Shown here: positions 1-8,265 of the stretch, piece after piece | Numbering within the stretch: position 1 is the stretch's first letter | How the letters are laid out: each line of letters starts with the position of its first letter | NCBI RefSeq assembly: GCF_000158035.1 | Contig: NZ_EQ973490.1 | Span: 1,742,788 to 1,779,364 of the forward strand | Direction: 5' to 3' | Length of the DNA stretch: 36,577 bases | DNA from: Bacteroides cellulosilyticus DSM 14838 | GTDB taxonomy: Bacteria > Bacteroidota > Bacteroidia > Bacteroidales > Bacteroidaceae | Made by a program: the position numbers and the translations under genes | The notes under the pieces: generated by a model | Told to the model about the DNA's origin: nothing | Database searches by the model: none | The model's input: the letters and a program-made list of their open reading frames with translations, nothing else

Positions 1-1
1 T

Positions 2-430
2 GTGTATGCAGCCTGTCTTGAAGAATATGAAAGGCACCGAATGAAAGTTAATAAGGGTGTGAAAATGGCGTTGGATGATGTTGACAAGAATCTGTATGTT
101 ATCGGAGATAGGATGCGAATCATGCAGGTGCTGATGAACCTGTTAAGTAATGCAGCTAAATTTACTCCGTCCGGAGAGATTCATTTTGGTTATCAGCTTC
201 GGGGAAATGTCGTACAATTCTATGTCAAAGATACGGGTATCGGTATTCCGGCCAATCGGGTGGCTAAGATATTTGAACGTTTCGGTAAGATTAATAACTT
301 TGCGCAAGGGACCGGACTGGGACTGACTGTTTCTCGTATGCTGGTGGAACGGATGGGTGGACGTATTTGGGTACGTTCAGGAGAAGGAATAGGGACGACG
401 TTCTACTTTACGCTGCCATTATTAAGTTGA
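2..430 (+). CDS. Sensor histidine kinase, C-terminal ATPase part (5' truncated)
   Basis: This is the C-terminal end of a two-component sensor kinase; its start lies before the window, and the GTG at position 2 is not taken as a start. The visible 142 residues are a HATPase_c domain. The N box reads MQVLMNLLSNAAKF, the G1 box VKDTGIGIP, the F box IFERFGK and the G2 box GTGLGLTVSRM. The protein stops about 20 residues after the last beta strand (FYFTLPLLS), so no receiver domain or AraC domain follows. It is therefore not a hybrid two-component system of the usual Bacteroides PUL type, at least at its C-terminus. The triple-Y regulator gene follows on the same strand after 89 nt. Ligand and partner cannot be judged from this fragment. 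Confidence 0.93.
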   Translation: MYAACLEEYERHRMKVNKGVKMALDDVDKNLYVIGDRMRIMQVLMNLLSNAAKFTPSGEIHFGYQLRGNVVQFYVKDTGIGIPANRVAKIFERFGKINNFAQGTGLGLTVSRMLVERMGGRIWVRSGEGIGTTFYFTLPLLS

Positions 431-519
431 GTATAGCGGATTTTGTAGCGATAACATCTGTTTTTCTTTTGGACTTGATATATCTTACTTCTGCTTGCTC
501 GTTACTATATTTACATAAT

Positions 520-3351
520 ATGAAAGAACACATAAGAAGATTTCTGTATCTATTAATCTTATTGGGAATATCTGTTGACTTATACTCGAATAACCCATAT
601 ATTATCAATATTAATAAAAATAGATATGGTGCAGCTAATAAAAACTGGTCGATAGGGCAAGATGAGAGAGGTGTGGTTTATTTTGGAAATGACAATGGAC
701 TATTAGAGTTTGATGGGTTTAATTGGAAAATAAACACAATTCGTAACTTCTCCATAGTAAGAGCTGTGGCTGTTTTTGATCATCATACCATATTTACTTG
801 TGGATATGAAGATTTCGGGAGGTGGGATAGAGATATTTCCGGTCAACTCAAATATACATCTTTAGCCAGTTCGGTGAATAGACAAAACTTAATTAATAAT
901 GATTTCTGGAAAATATTGATTGTCGGAGATACAGTATATTTCCAGTCATTTAGCTCTATCTATGTTTATAAAGAGGGTAAAGTTGAACTTGTAACCAATA
1001 AGAGCATACTGTTTCTTTTAAAGGTTCGCAACGAATATTGGGTACAAGGTATGCAAGATTCGCTGTATAAACTGTCTGATGATAAATTGGTTAAAATAGA
1101 AGGTAGTGAAATCTTTAAAGGTAAAGATGTCCGGATTGTACTGCCATATGATTCTGATAGGTATTTAATAGGTACATCTATGCATGGATTATACTTATAT
1201 GACGGGCAGCATTTTTCTGAGTGGAATTGTGAAGCTTCATCCATTTTTAAGCAGAATGATTTGAACTGTGGCATCTTATCTTCACATGGTACATATTATT
1301 TTGGTACTATTATCAATGGGTTGTATGAAGTAGACCTTTCCGGCAAGATACTTAACCATTTCTCTACTGAAACAAAACTTCAAAATAATACGGTTCTTGA
1401 TTTATTTGAGGATAGCGATTCAAATTTTTGGGTGGCACTTGATAAAGGTGTATCCTATATTCAATATCTTGATAATATGGATTGCTATACTGATCCTACT
1501 AATACAATTGGTGCTGTATATGATGCTGTCCTTTGGCATGGTAATCTTGTCTTTGCTACTAATCAAGGGGTATTTTATATTCCTCAGAAAGAGCTCGGGT
1601 TGGTTAATCCTATGAGAAATTTAAAGTTCATAGATGACACACAAGGTCAAGCTTGGGGATTGTATATAGAAGGTGATGAGTTATTTTGTCGTCACAATAG
1701 GGGATTAAAGGTTATTAATCCAGATATGCACGTATTGAAATCTTCTAATAAAAAGTTTGATACAGGATTATACAGTATCCAAAAAACAGTATTGAGAGGA
1801 ACAGAGATTTTGTTGATGTCAACCTATGAAGAACTAAAAATTATGTTTCCCGATAACAGCCGGGTTATTAATGTGGATAATTCACATATTAGTACTTTAA
1901 AAACGGAAGTTGATCATCTGGGAAATGTTTGGGCTGAAACACCTAATAAAGGAGTATACAGGTATTTATTAAATGATTCTTTAACCCGGGTTAAAGAATC
2001 AGGATATTATGGAGGTAATTCAGACGATAATTTGCCTTATAAACTCTCTATATCAAAAGTCGGAGGACGTATAACCTTATTGGGGGACGGCCGATTTTAT
2101 ACATATAATGATATGGATAATACAATGAAATCTTATAGGATATTAGATGACTGCTTTAGCCAAATACAAAATCTGAAGAAGATAGTTTATATTAAAGGTG
2201 ATCTCTATTGGGCCATAGGAGACAATACGGTTTTCAAATTTTATTGTGACGGTCACTCAGCCTGTATTCTGGAGTCTTATGATATAGGCATACATAATAT
2301 ATCAATGGTAGACAAGTATGAAAATATTTCCATATTGAATGATTCACTTAGTTTAATTTGCCTTGATAATGGGTTTCTTCTTTATAATGATAAAACAGTG
2401 CATTGTACTAAAAATAATACAGAGAAAATATATATTGATTATGTACAGATAAAGAATGGTGAAGGTGATCTAAGATATCTTCCTTTGACAGGGAAGAGTG
2501 ATATTCCTTATACTTACAACTCTATAGCATTCTATTATTTGTCAAAAGGTGCATTCAATAGAAATTTATATTTTCAACATAAATTAGAGGGAGTTGATTC
2601 TGAATGGTCTGCCTCTCTGATCACCAATAAAATAGAATATGAACGTTTACCTTCGGGAAAATACAATTTTATGATAAGGACAGTAGATAATCTGGGTAAT
2701 ATATCAGAAATTGTATCCTATGATTTTACAGTATTGAAACCTTGGTATCTGACTTTATGGGCATATGTTGGTTATATAATTGTATTTTTGTTAATTGCTT
2801 ATCTGGTGTGGATTATAATTCTTAGACGATATCGTAATATTCATTTGCAAAAGATCAGATATAGGGAAGCGAAAAGGCTCCAGGCTGCTAACGAAAAGTT
2901 ACAGAGGGAGATACAAGATAAAAATGCAGAACTATTCACGCAAACATCTTTTACTATCCAGAAAAATCAGTTGATAATGACCATAAAGGAACTTATTGAT
3001 GAGTTTTATCATGGACCAAAAGATCAAAGGAATCTGCTTCTTTTCTATCGTAAAATTGAAACCTTATTAAATAATAATCTAAATACTGATGATGATTGGA
3101 AAATGTTCCTTATCAAGTTTGAAGAGAAACATCCCTACTTCTTTAAAAGGCTAAAAGACTTGTATCCACAATTAACTGCAAATGACTTGAAACTGTGTGC
3201 ATGCTTAAAACTTAATTTCGACTCGAAAGACATAGCTTCTTTTATGAATATGTCAGTCAGAGCAGTTGAAAACTCACGGCACAGATTACGTAAAAAGATA
3301 GATTTATCTGCTGAACAGAAACTATCAGATTTTATAATGTCAATAGAATAA
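520..3351 (+). CDS. Membrane-anchored triple-Y (Y_Y_Y) sensor-regulator with C-terminal LuxR-like HTH
   Basis: Predicted transmembrane one-component transcription regulator of 943 residues. The ATG at 520 is chosen because MKEHIRRFLYLLILLGIS forms a signal or anchor segment; an upstream in-frame extension would overlap the kinase gene and looks non-coding. Residues about 25-650 are propeller-like repeats with motifs such as VVYFGNDNGLLEFDG and NFWVALDKGVSYI. Residues about 665-735 form a Y_Y_Y-like beta domain. A transmembrane helix starts at about 742 and is followed by a coiled coil (about 785-815). Residues about 885-927 form an HTH (DSKDIASFMNMSVRAVENSRHRLRKKI) like the LuxR/GerE or sigma-70 region 4 type. 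There is no kinase or receiver domain, so a periplasmic signal probably reaches the HTH directly. It lies just upstream of susC on the same strand and most likely controls the PUL; that link is inferred from position. Confidence 0.88.
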   Translation: MKEHIRRFLYLLILLGISVDLYSNNPYIININKNRYGAANKNWSIGQDERGVVYFGNDNGLLEFDGFNWKINTIRNFSIVRAVAVFDHHTIFTCGYEDFGRWDRDISGQLKYTSLASSVNRQNLINNDFWKILIVGDTVYFQSFSSIYVYKEGKVELVTNKSILFLLKVRNEYWVQGMQDSLYKLSDDKLVKIEGSEIFKGKDVRIVLPYDSDRYLIGTSMHGLYLYDGQHFSEWNCEASSIFKQNDLNCGILSSHGTYYFGTIINGLYEVDLSGKILNHFSTETKLQNNTVLDLFEDSDSNFWVALDKGVSYIQYLDNMDCYTDPTNTIGAVYDAVLWHGNLVFATNQGVFYIPQKELGLVNPMRNLKFIDDTQGQAWGLYIEGDELFCRHNRGLKVINPDMHVLKSSNKKFDTGLYSIQKTVLRGTEILLMSTYEELKIMFPDNSRVINVDNSHISTLKTEVDHLGNVWAETPNKGVYRYLLNDSLTRVKESGYYGGNSDDNLPYKLSISKVGGRITLLGDGRFYTYNDMDNTMKSYRILDDCFSQIQNLKKIVYIKGDLYWAIGDNTVFKFYCDGHSACILESYDIGIHNISMVDKYENISILNDSLSLICLDNGFLLYNDKTVHCTKNNTEKIYIDYVQIKNGEGDLRYLPLTGKSDIPYTYNSIAFYYLSKGAFNRNLYFQHKLEGVDSEWSASLITNKIEYERLPSGKYNFMIRTVDNLGNISEIVSYDFTVLKPWYLTLWAYVGYIIVFLLIAYLVWIIILRRYRNIHLQKIRYREAKRLQAANEKLQREIQDKNAELFTQTSFTIQKNQLIMTIKELIDEFYHGPKDQRNLLLFYRKIETLLNNNLNTDDDWKMFLIKFEEKHPYFFKRLKDLYPQLTANDLKLCACLKLNFDSKDIASFMNMSVRAVENSRHRLRKKIDLSAEQKLSDFIMSIE

Positions 3352-3423
3352 ATACTGATAATATTCAGTTTATTAATGAGTTAACTCTTTGTGAGAGCTA
3401 ATAATGAGGTATATCTTCTGTTA

Positions 3424-3464
3424 AAAATGAAAGTGGAGTATTAGAAATGCTTCACTTTTATTTT
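3424..3464 (+). terminator. Hairpin terminator after the triple-Y regulator gene
   Basis: Two 15-nt arms pair: AAAATGAAAGTGGAG at 3424-3438 and CTTCACTTTTATTTT at 3450-3464, with an 11-nt loop and 13 Watson-Crick pairs plus wobble. The 3' arm is itself T-rich. It lies about 70 nt after the regulator stop codon and separates it from the susC transcript. Confidence 0.6.
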
Positions 3465-3490
3465 GATTAAAAACTCTTCCCATATATTTG
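3462..3490 (+). promoter_or_regulatory. Candidate promoter of the susC-led PUL operon
   Basis: A perfect Bacteroides -7 box TATATTTG (TAnnTTTG) lies at 3483-3490, with TTTG at 3462-3465 as the -33 element. The 17-nt spacing is slightly short against the usual 19-21. The implied leader to the susC ATG is about 115-120 nt. The -33 element overlaps the 3' arm of the upstream terminator. Confidence 0.5.
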
Positions 3491-3614
3491 TCGGCATGAT
3501 ATCATGAGGGCACATTAGATGCTACTTCATCACGTGAATAAGTTGTAGTATCTCTTGGTTCGTTATTTCTTATAAGAAAGTTACTATTAATTATTACCTT
3601 AAATTTTACTAATT

Positions 3615-6600
3615 ATGAATTTTAATTTTAGAATGTTATTTTGGGGCACACGGAAAGATTCTTTTAAGAAGAAGAATATTGTTCTGTTGTTGTGTTTTAG
3701 TTTATATACAATTTGTATGCAGGCTCAGGCGCAAACCATTACGGGTAAGGTTATAGATACCAAAAGTGAACCACTGATTGGTGTAAGTGTTTCAGTACAA
3801 GGTACTTCTAATGGAACTATAACAGATTTTGATGGATTATATTCAATTGCCGTTCAACCTGGGCAACAGTTGACTTTCTCTTATATAGGTATGAAGACAC
3901 AAACAATTACTGTGGATTCTTCTAATATTATTAATGTAACCTTAGAAGATGATGCACAAGTACTTAGTGACGTTGTAGTTATAGGATATGGCAGTGCAAA
4001 GTCGAAAGATTTAACATCACAAATTTCTACTATTCGGGCAGAAGAAGTCAGCAAACATCTTACCAGTTCACCCATGCAATCGTTGCAGGGAAAGGTATCT
4101 GGAATGCAAATACTGAATACGGGGCAGCCAGGTAGTTCTCCGAAAGTAAGAATTCGCGGTATTGGTAATTTTTCAGATGCAAATCCTCTATATGTGGTAG
4201 ATGGAATGTTTTTTGAGAATATTGACTTCTTAAGTAATGATGATATTGAAAATATAAGTGTTCTCAAAGATGCTTCATCATCAGCTATCTATGGAGTAAG
4301 GGCTGCCAATGGGGTTGTCATTATCACCACTAAGAAAGGGATGCCTGACAAACCCGTTCAGATTACTTATGATGGCTATGTCGGTTTACAAAAAGCGTCG
4401 AATGTGATGAAAATGGCAAACTCACGTGAATACACTGATATGATGAAGAATTCCGGTAATGCGGCTTTTTATGATCGGGTTCAACAAACAATGAACGCTT
4501 ATGGATCAGCAGACGGTTATCCGGTGGTTGATACAGATTGGTATGGTGAATTGCTTAAGACTGCTGTTATGCACAGTCATGCCATTAATATATCAGGAGG
4601 AAGTAAGAATATTAGTTATGTTGTAGGTGCCAATTATCTTTATCAGGATGGCATTATGGATGTGGCTGATAATGGTTACCAAAGGATTAATGCAAGAGCT
4701 AAAGTTGATATCAATCTTCTTAGTAATCTTAAAGCGGGGGTTAGTTTTATTTTGTCGAGTTCCCAAAAAGACATTGCACCTGTTAGTGCATTTTTCAGAG
4801 CATATATTGCTCCTCCAACATTGCCTGTTTACGATGAGAATAATGAGAAAGCAAGTCCTATTAAATTTTCTTCCCCAGCTCAGTTCAATTATGCAGAATA
4901 TTATGCTAATCCGGTAGCAACTGCTTATTATAATTCGGATAAGAGTGAAAAGGGAATACAAATTACTCCTTCTTATTATGCTGAATTGTCATTGCTTGAC
5001 AACAAATTGACTCTTAAAAGTACCCTTAGTCAGGATTTATACTTGCTCCGTTATCAGGAGTATAAACCTCAGTATACAGTTAGCGATAATCAGAAAGAAG
5101 CATACTCAGAATTGACTAAAAAGGATCGTTTCGAAAGTAACTATGTATTGGATAATATCATCACTTACCGTGACCAGATTGATAAGCATTCTTTTACCTT
5201 GATGGCAGGTAATTCAATTCGTCAGGAACGTGTGGAATTACAACAAATAAAAGGAAAAGACATTCCTGCAAATGAAGAGGCTTGGTATTTTGAAAATGGA
5301 ACTCCAAACGAATACACTATAAAAGATAAGTGGGACGCTGACCAATTACCCCGTAAATATAGAGGAACCTCATTCTTTGGGCGTGTTATGTATGATTACG
5401 ATGGACGATATCTGATTTCTGCAACATTCCGTGCAGATGGTAGTTCTAAGTATCAGGATAAATGGGGCTATTTCCCATCTATAGGTTTGGGATGGGTGAT
5501 ATCTGACGAAGCGTTTATGAAAAATCAGAGAATAGTTGATTTTGCTAAGGTAAGAGCTAATTGGGGACGTTTGGGAAATGACCGTGGACGTGCCAATTAT
5601 GGCGTAGCAACATTGAATCAGGGAAGTGGTACATCTGGAATATTCGGTGGTTCTATGGTACCGGGATATACCTCAATAAACTACTATACAGACTTGAAAT
5701 GGGAGGTTGTAGAAGAATATGATCTGGGATTTGATATTTCAACCTTGAATAATCGCCTGCGATTGGAATTTGACTATTATAACAGAAAAACGAAAGATGC
5801 TATTTTTCAGAAACAACTTCCGTTTGGTGCAGGAAACTTATTGACTAATAATGGTACAATAGAAAATAAGGGTATAGAAGTTTCTGTTAACTGGGCTGAT
5901 AAAATATCGAACGACTTCTTATACAATGTAGGAATAAACTTCAGTACATTGAAGAATAAAGTGACTAAGCTTGATGGATACAATGTAATCAATACCGGAG
6001 ATGTTGAATTCAGAACAGTGAGAATGATTGGTGAAACAGTTGATTCGTTCTATGGATTTGACGTGTTGGGCGTTTATCAGAATGAACAGGAAATAGCGGC
6101 AGATCCCGTAGCTGTGAAGAATGGCTTGGAACCTGGTGATTTTAAATATAGGGATGTTGATGGAGATGGTGATATTACTGCTAACGACCGCGTTATCTTA
6201 GGCGCTTATGTACCTAAGTTCCTGTTGGGAGGTAACTTGGGTTTTCAATATAAGAATTTGGATTTCAATCTGTCATTTGCCGGACAATTTGGCCATAAGA
6301 TAGCTAACCGCAAAAGATGGGTGAGAAGATGGCAGAATGAAGTCAACTTTGATAAAGACATTGTTAAGAATGTATGGACAGGTCCTGGCTCAACTAATAA
6401 ATATCCATCGGCTAAGGGATTAATGAAGACATGGAACATAGCTAACTTCAACTCTGCTATGGTTGAAAGTGCATCAAATTTTAGTATTCAAAATATTCAG
6501 ATAGGGTACACTCTATCTAATCCCTTTAAACTTGCTGACAAAACAACGAGTCTGAGAATCAGTCTGACAGCAGAGAGACCTTTCAACTTCTTTGGTTATA

Positions 6601-6695
6601 ATGGTTTTACCACGGAACTCGGAGCAGTGGGTATCGATGAGGAGGTCTATCCGTTATCCTCTGTTTACAGTCTTGGTTTAAAGTTGAATTTTTAA
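3615..6695 (+). CDS. susC: SusC/RagA-family TonB-dependent glycan transporter
   Basis: Outer-membrane active importer for oligosaccharides that works with the SusD lipoprotein and TonB-ExbBD. The protein has 1026 residues, normal for the family. A long signal peptide carries an RKDSFKKK basic stretch and a hydrophobic core, with cleavage near Ala39 (MQAQA then QT). Residues about 42-115 are a carboxypeptidase-regulatory-like domain (ITGKVIDTKSEPLIGVSV, DGLYSIAV). The family junction VVVIGYG is at 120-126, followed by the plug with VRIRGIGNF, PLYVVDGM and SSAIYGVRAANGVVIITTKKG. The rest is a 22-strand barrel ending in an aromatic residue (LGLKLNF). It is the first gene of a same-strand run of seven; susD starts 11 nt after its stop. 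The symbol denotes family only. The cargo is inferred from the downstream enzymes to be a beta-1,2-glucan-type glycan. Confidence 0.95.
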   Translation: MNFNFRMLFWGTRKDSFKKKNIVLLLCFSLYTICMQAQAQTITGKVIDTKSEPLIGVSVSVQGTSNGTITDFDGLYSIAVQPGQQLTFSYIGMKTQTITVDSSNIINVTLEDDAQVLSDVVVIGYGSAKSKDLTSQISTIRAEEVSKHLTSSPMQSLQGKVSGMQILNTGQPGSSPKVRIRGIGNFSDANPLYVVDGMFFENIDFLSNDDIENISVLKDASSSAIYGVRAANGVVIITTKKGMPDKPVQITYDGYVGLQKASNVMKMANSREYTDMMKNSGNAAFYDRVQQTMNAYGSADGYPVVDTDWYGELLKTAVMHSHAINISGGSKNISYVVGANYLYQDGIMDVADNGYQRINARAKVDINLLSNLKAGVSFILSSSQKDIAPVSAFFRAYIAPPTLPVYDENNEKASPIKFSSPAQFNYAEYYANPVATAYYNSDKSEKGIQITPSYYAELSLLDNKLTLKSTLSQDLYLLRYQEYKPQYTVSDNQKEAYSELTKKDRFESNYVLDNIITYRDQIDKHSFTLMAGNSIRQERVELQQIKGKDIPANEEAWYFENGTPNEYTIKDKWDADQLPRKYRGTSFFGRVMYDYDGRYLISATFRADGSSKYQDKWGYFPSIGLGWVISDEAFMKNQRIVDFAKVRANWGRLGNDRGRANYGVATLNQGSGTSGIFGGSMVPGYTSINYYTDLKWEVVEEYDLGFDISTLNNRLRLEFDYYNRKTKDAIFQKQLPFGAGNLLTNNGTIENKGIEVSVNWADKISNDFLYNVGINFSTLKNKVTKLDGYNVINTGDVEFRTVRMIGETVDSFYGFDVLGVYQNEQEIAADPVAVKNGLEPGDFKYRDVDGDGDITANDRVILGAYVPKFLLGGNLGFQYKNLDFNLSFAGQFGHKIANRKRWVRRWQNEVNFDKDIVKNVWTGPGSTNKYPSAKGLMKTWNIANFNSAMVESASNFSIQNIQIGYTLSNPFKLADKTTSLRISLTAERPFNFFGYNGFTTELGAVGIDEEVYPLSSVYSLGLKLNF

Positions 6696-6706
6696 TAATT
6701 AGGATA

Positions 6707-8173
6707 ATGAAAAAATACAATATATTATTTATAGCATTCATAATCGTTTTATTTTGTAGCTGTAACGATTTCCTAGATAATAATCCTGAAGGTGAGTATG
6801 AAAAAGAATCTCTCGACTACTCTAAAATCGAAAATATGTTTAACCCGGTTTCAGGAGTTTATGCTACTGCACGTTCCTATAATGGTTTTGGCAGATGGGC
6901 TTTGTATGGTCTTATTGCTGTCAGAAGTGCCGATATAGAAAAAGGTGGTTCACCAACTGATCAGGCAGAATATACAGATTGTAAAAACTTTGAATATTCT
7001 AAGATTGATAATTTTTGGGGATTGAACTATTCATGGGAAGGGCTATACTACTTGGTGCAAGTCTGTAACAGTTCACTCGAAATGCTTGGTCAATATGCGA
7101 AACATACTACTACTGACGCAGATAAAAAACTTAATTTACAATATCAGGCTGAAGTTCGCTTTATTCGTGCTTATGCATACTTTTATCTCGTCCGTCTTTG
7201 GGGAGAGATTCCCATTATAAGAGATAATACGGATATTCTGAATACAGAAAAAGTAAGTAAAGTTCCGGTTGCGGAGGTGTATAAATTTATAGATGAAGAA
7301 TTAGATTTCTGCGTAAACAATATGCCTGCATTGAGACCTAATGAAATGCCATATAAAGGACAAGCTACACAATATTCTGCCTGGGCTTTGAGGGCAAAAG
7401 TAAATGCAGATATAAATGATTGGGATAAAGTATTGATTGCTACTAATAAAATTTATGATAGTCAGAAGTTTACATTGTTCGATGACTTCTATCAGTATTT
7501 CAAGAAACCGGGAATGCTTGCCGATGAAACTTTTTTTGAACTTCAATACTCGGATGCTAATTCGGCAGATATCATAGCTTCTGATTCTTGGTTTGAATTT
7601 CAAGGACCTAAGAGTATTACGGGTGTAAACGATATGAAGAGTGGTTGGGGATTCATGGTCCCAACACAATATATAATTGACTTATTTACCCGCAGAGGCG
7701 AAACGGTCAGGGCGGAAACTTCCTTTTTATATACTGGAAAAGCAACTCCAGAAGGTGATGTTGTTAATAATTCATCTGTGGGAGAACCTACGGTATATAA
7801 TGGAAAAGCCTATCTTCCAAGTACCCAGCTTACTCCGGGACGTATAGATTATGGTTCGGGGAATAATATCAGGATGCTACGGTATGGAGATATCCTTTTA
7901 CTGAATGCTGAGGCAAAGGTACGTAGTGGGCAATCGGGTGATACGCCATTCAACCTTGTACGAAAGAGAGCTAAAATGCCTGAATTGACGAATGTAACTC
8001 TTGAACAAATACTCGAAGAAAGAGAAGTTGAATTATGTGGAGAATGGGGTGAGAGTTATTTTGACTTACTGCGTACAGGCAAAGCTGCAGATGTACTGCC
8101 GAATTTTGTTAAAGGCAAAAGCGAGTATTATCCTATACCTTTGCCACAGAAAGATATGAATCCTAACTTATAA
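6707..8173 (+). CDS. susD: SusD/RagB-family glycan-binding lipoprotein
   Basis: Surface lipoprotein that forms the lid of the SusC channel and captures the glycan. It has 488 residues. The signal peptide ends in a lipobox-like LFCSC with the acylated Cys at 19, followed by the usual SusD opening NDFLDNNPEG. The N-terminal SusD-like region has the typical AEVRFIRAYAYFYLVRLWGEIPII segment. The C-terminal RagB region has RMLRYGDILLLNAEA, LEQILEEREVELCGEWGESYFDLLRTG and the ending YYPIPLPQKDMNPNL. AGGATA precedes the ATG at a distance suited to an A-rich Bacteroides ribosome site. Coupled to susC by an 11-nt gap. No separate SusE/F-like surface glycan-binding protein follows, which is unusual, so SusD may be the only dedicated surface binder here. 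Confidence 0.95.
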   Translation: MKKYNILFIAFIIVLFCSCNDFLDNNPEGEYEKESLDYSKIENMFNPVSGVYATARSYNGFGRWALYGLIAVRSADIEKGGSPTDQAEYTDCKNFEYSKIDNFWGLNYSWEGLYYLVQVCNSSLEMLGQYAKHTTTDADKKLNLQYQAEVRFIRAYAYFYLVRLWGEIPIIRDNTDILNTEKVSKVPVAEVYKFIDEELDFCVNNMPALRPNEMPYKGQATQYSAWALRAKVNADINDWDKVLIATNKIYDSQKFTLFDDFYQYFKKPGMLADETFFELQYSDANSADIIASDSWFEFQGPKSITGVNDMKSGWGFMVPTQYIIDLFTRRGETVRAETSFLYTGKATPEGDVVNNSSVGEPTVYNGKAYLPSTQLTPGRIDYGSGNNIRMLRYGDILLLNAEAKVRSGQSGDTPFNLVRKRAKMPELTNVTLEQILEEREVELCGEWGESYFDLLRTGKAADVLPNFVKGKSEYYPIPLPQKDMNPNL

Positions 8174-8209
8174 GTATATCCAATACTTTATATTTCAAAA
8201 CATAACTAT

Positions 8210-8255
8210 TAATCCGGCATGTATTTCGGATAGAAAAAGTGCCGGATTAGTTTTA
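8210..8255 (+). terminator. Intra-operon hairpin between susD and the GH144 gene
   Basis: A perfect 10-bp inverted repeat, TAATCCGGCA at 8210-8219 and TGCCGGATTA at 8240-8249, with a 20-nt loop is followed by GTTTTAAAT. It sits in the 92-nt gap between susD and the first enzyme gene. It may act as a partial terminator or a 3' stabilising hairpin that lets susCD be expressed above the enzymes; this role is inferred. Confidence 0.55.
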
Positions 8256-8265
8256 AATAAAAGAT

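Noticed and set aside
506..513. TATATTTA as -7 box of the triple-Y regulator
   Set aside because: It lacks the final G, has no TTG at 19-21 nt upstream and would leave almost no leader.
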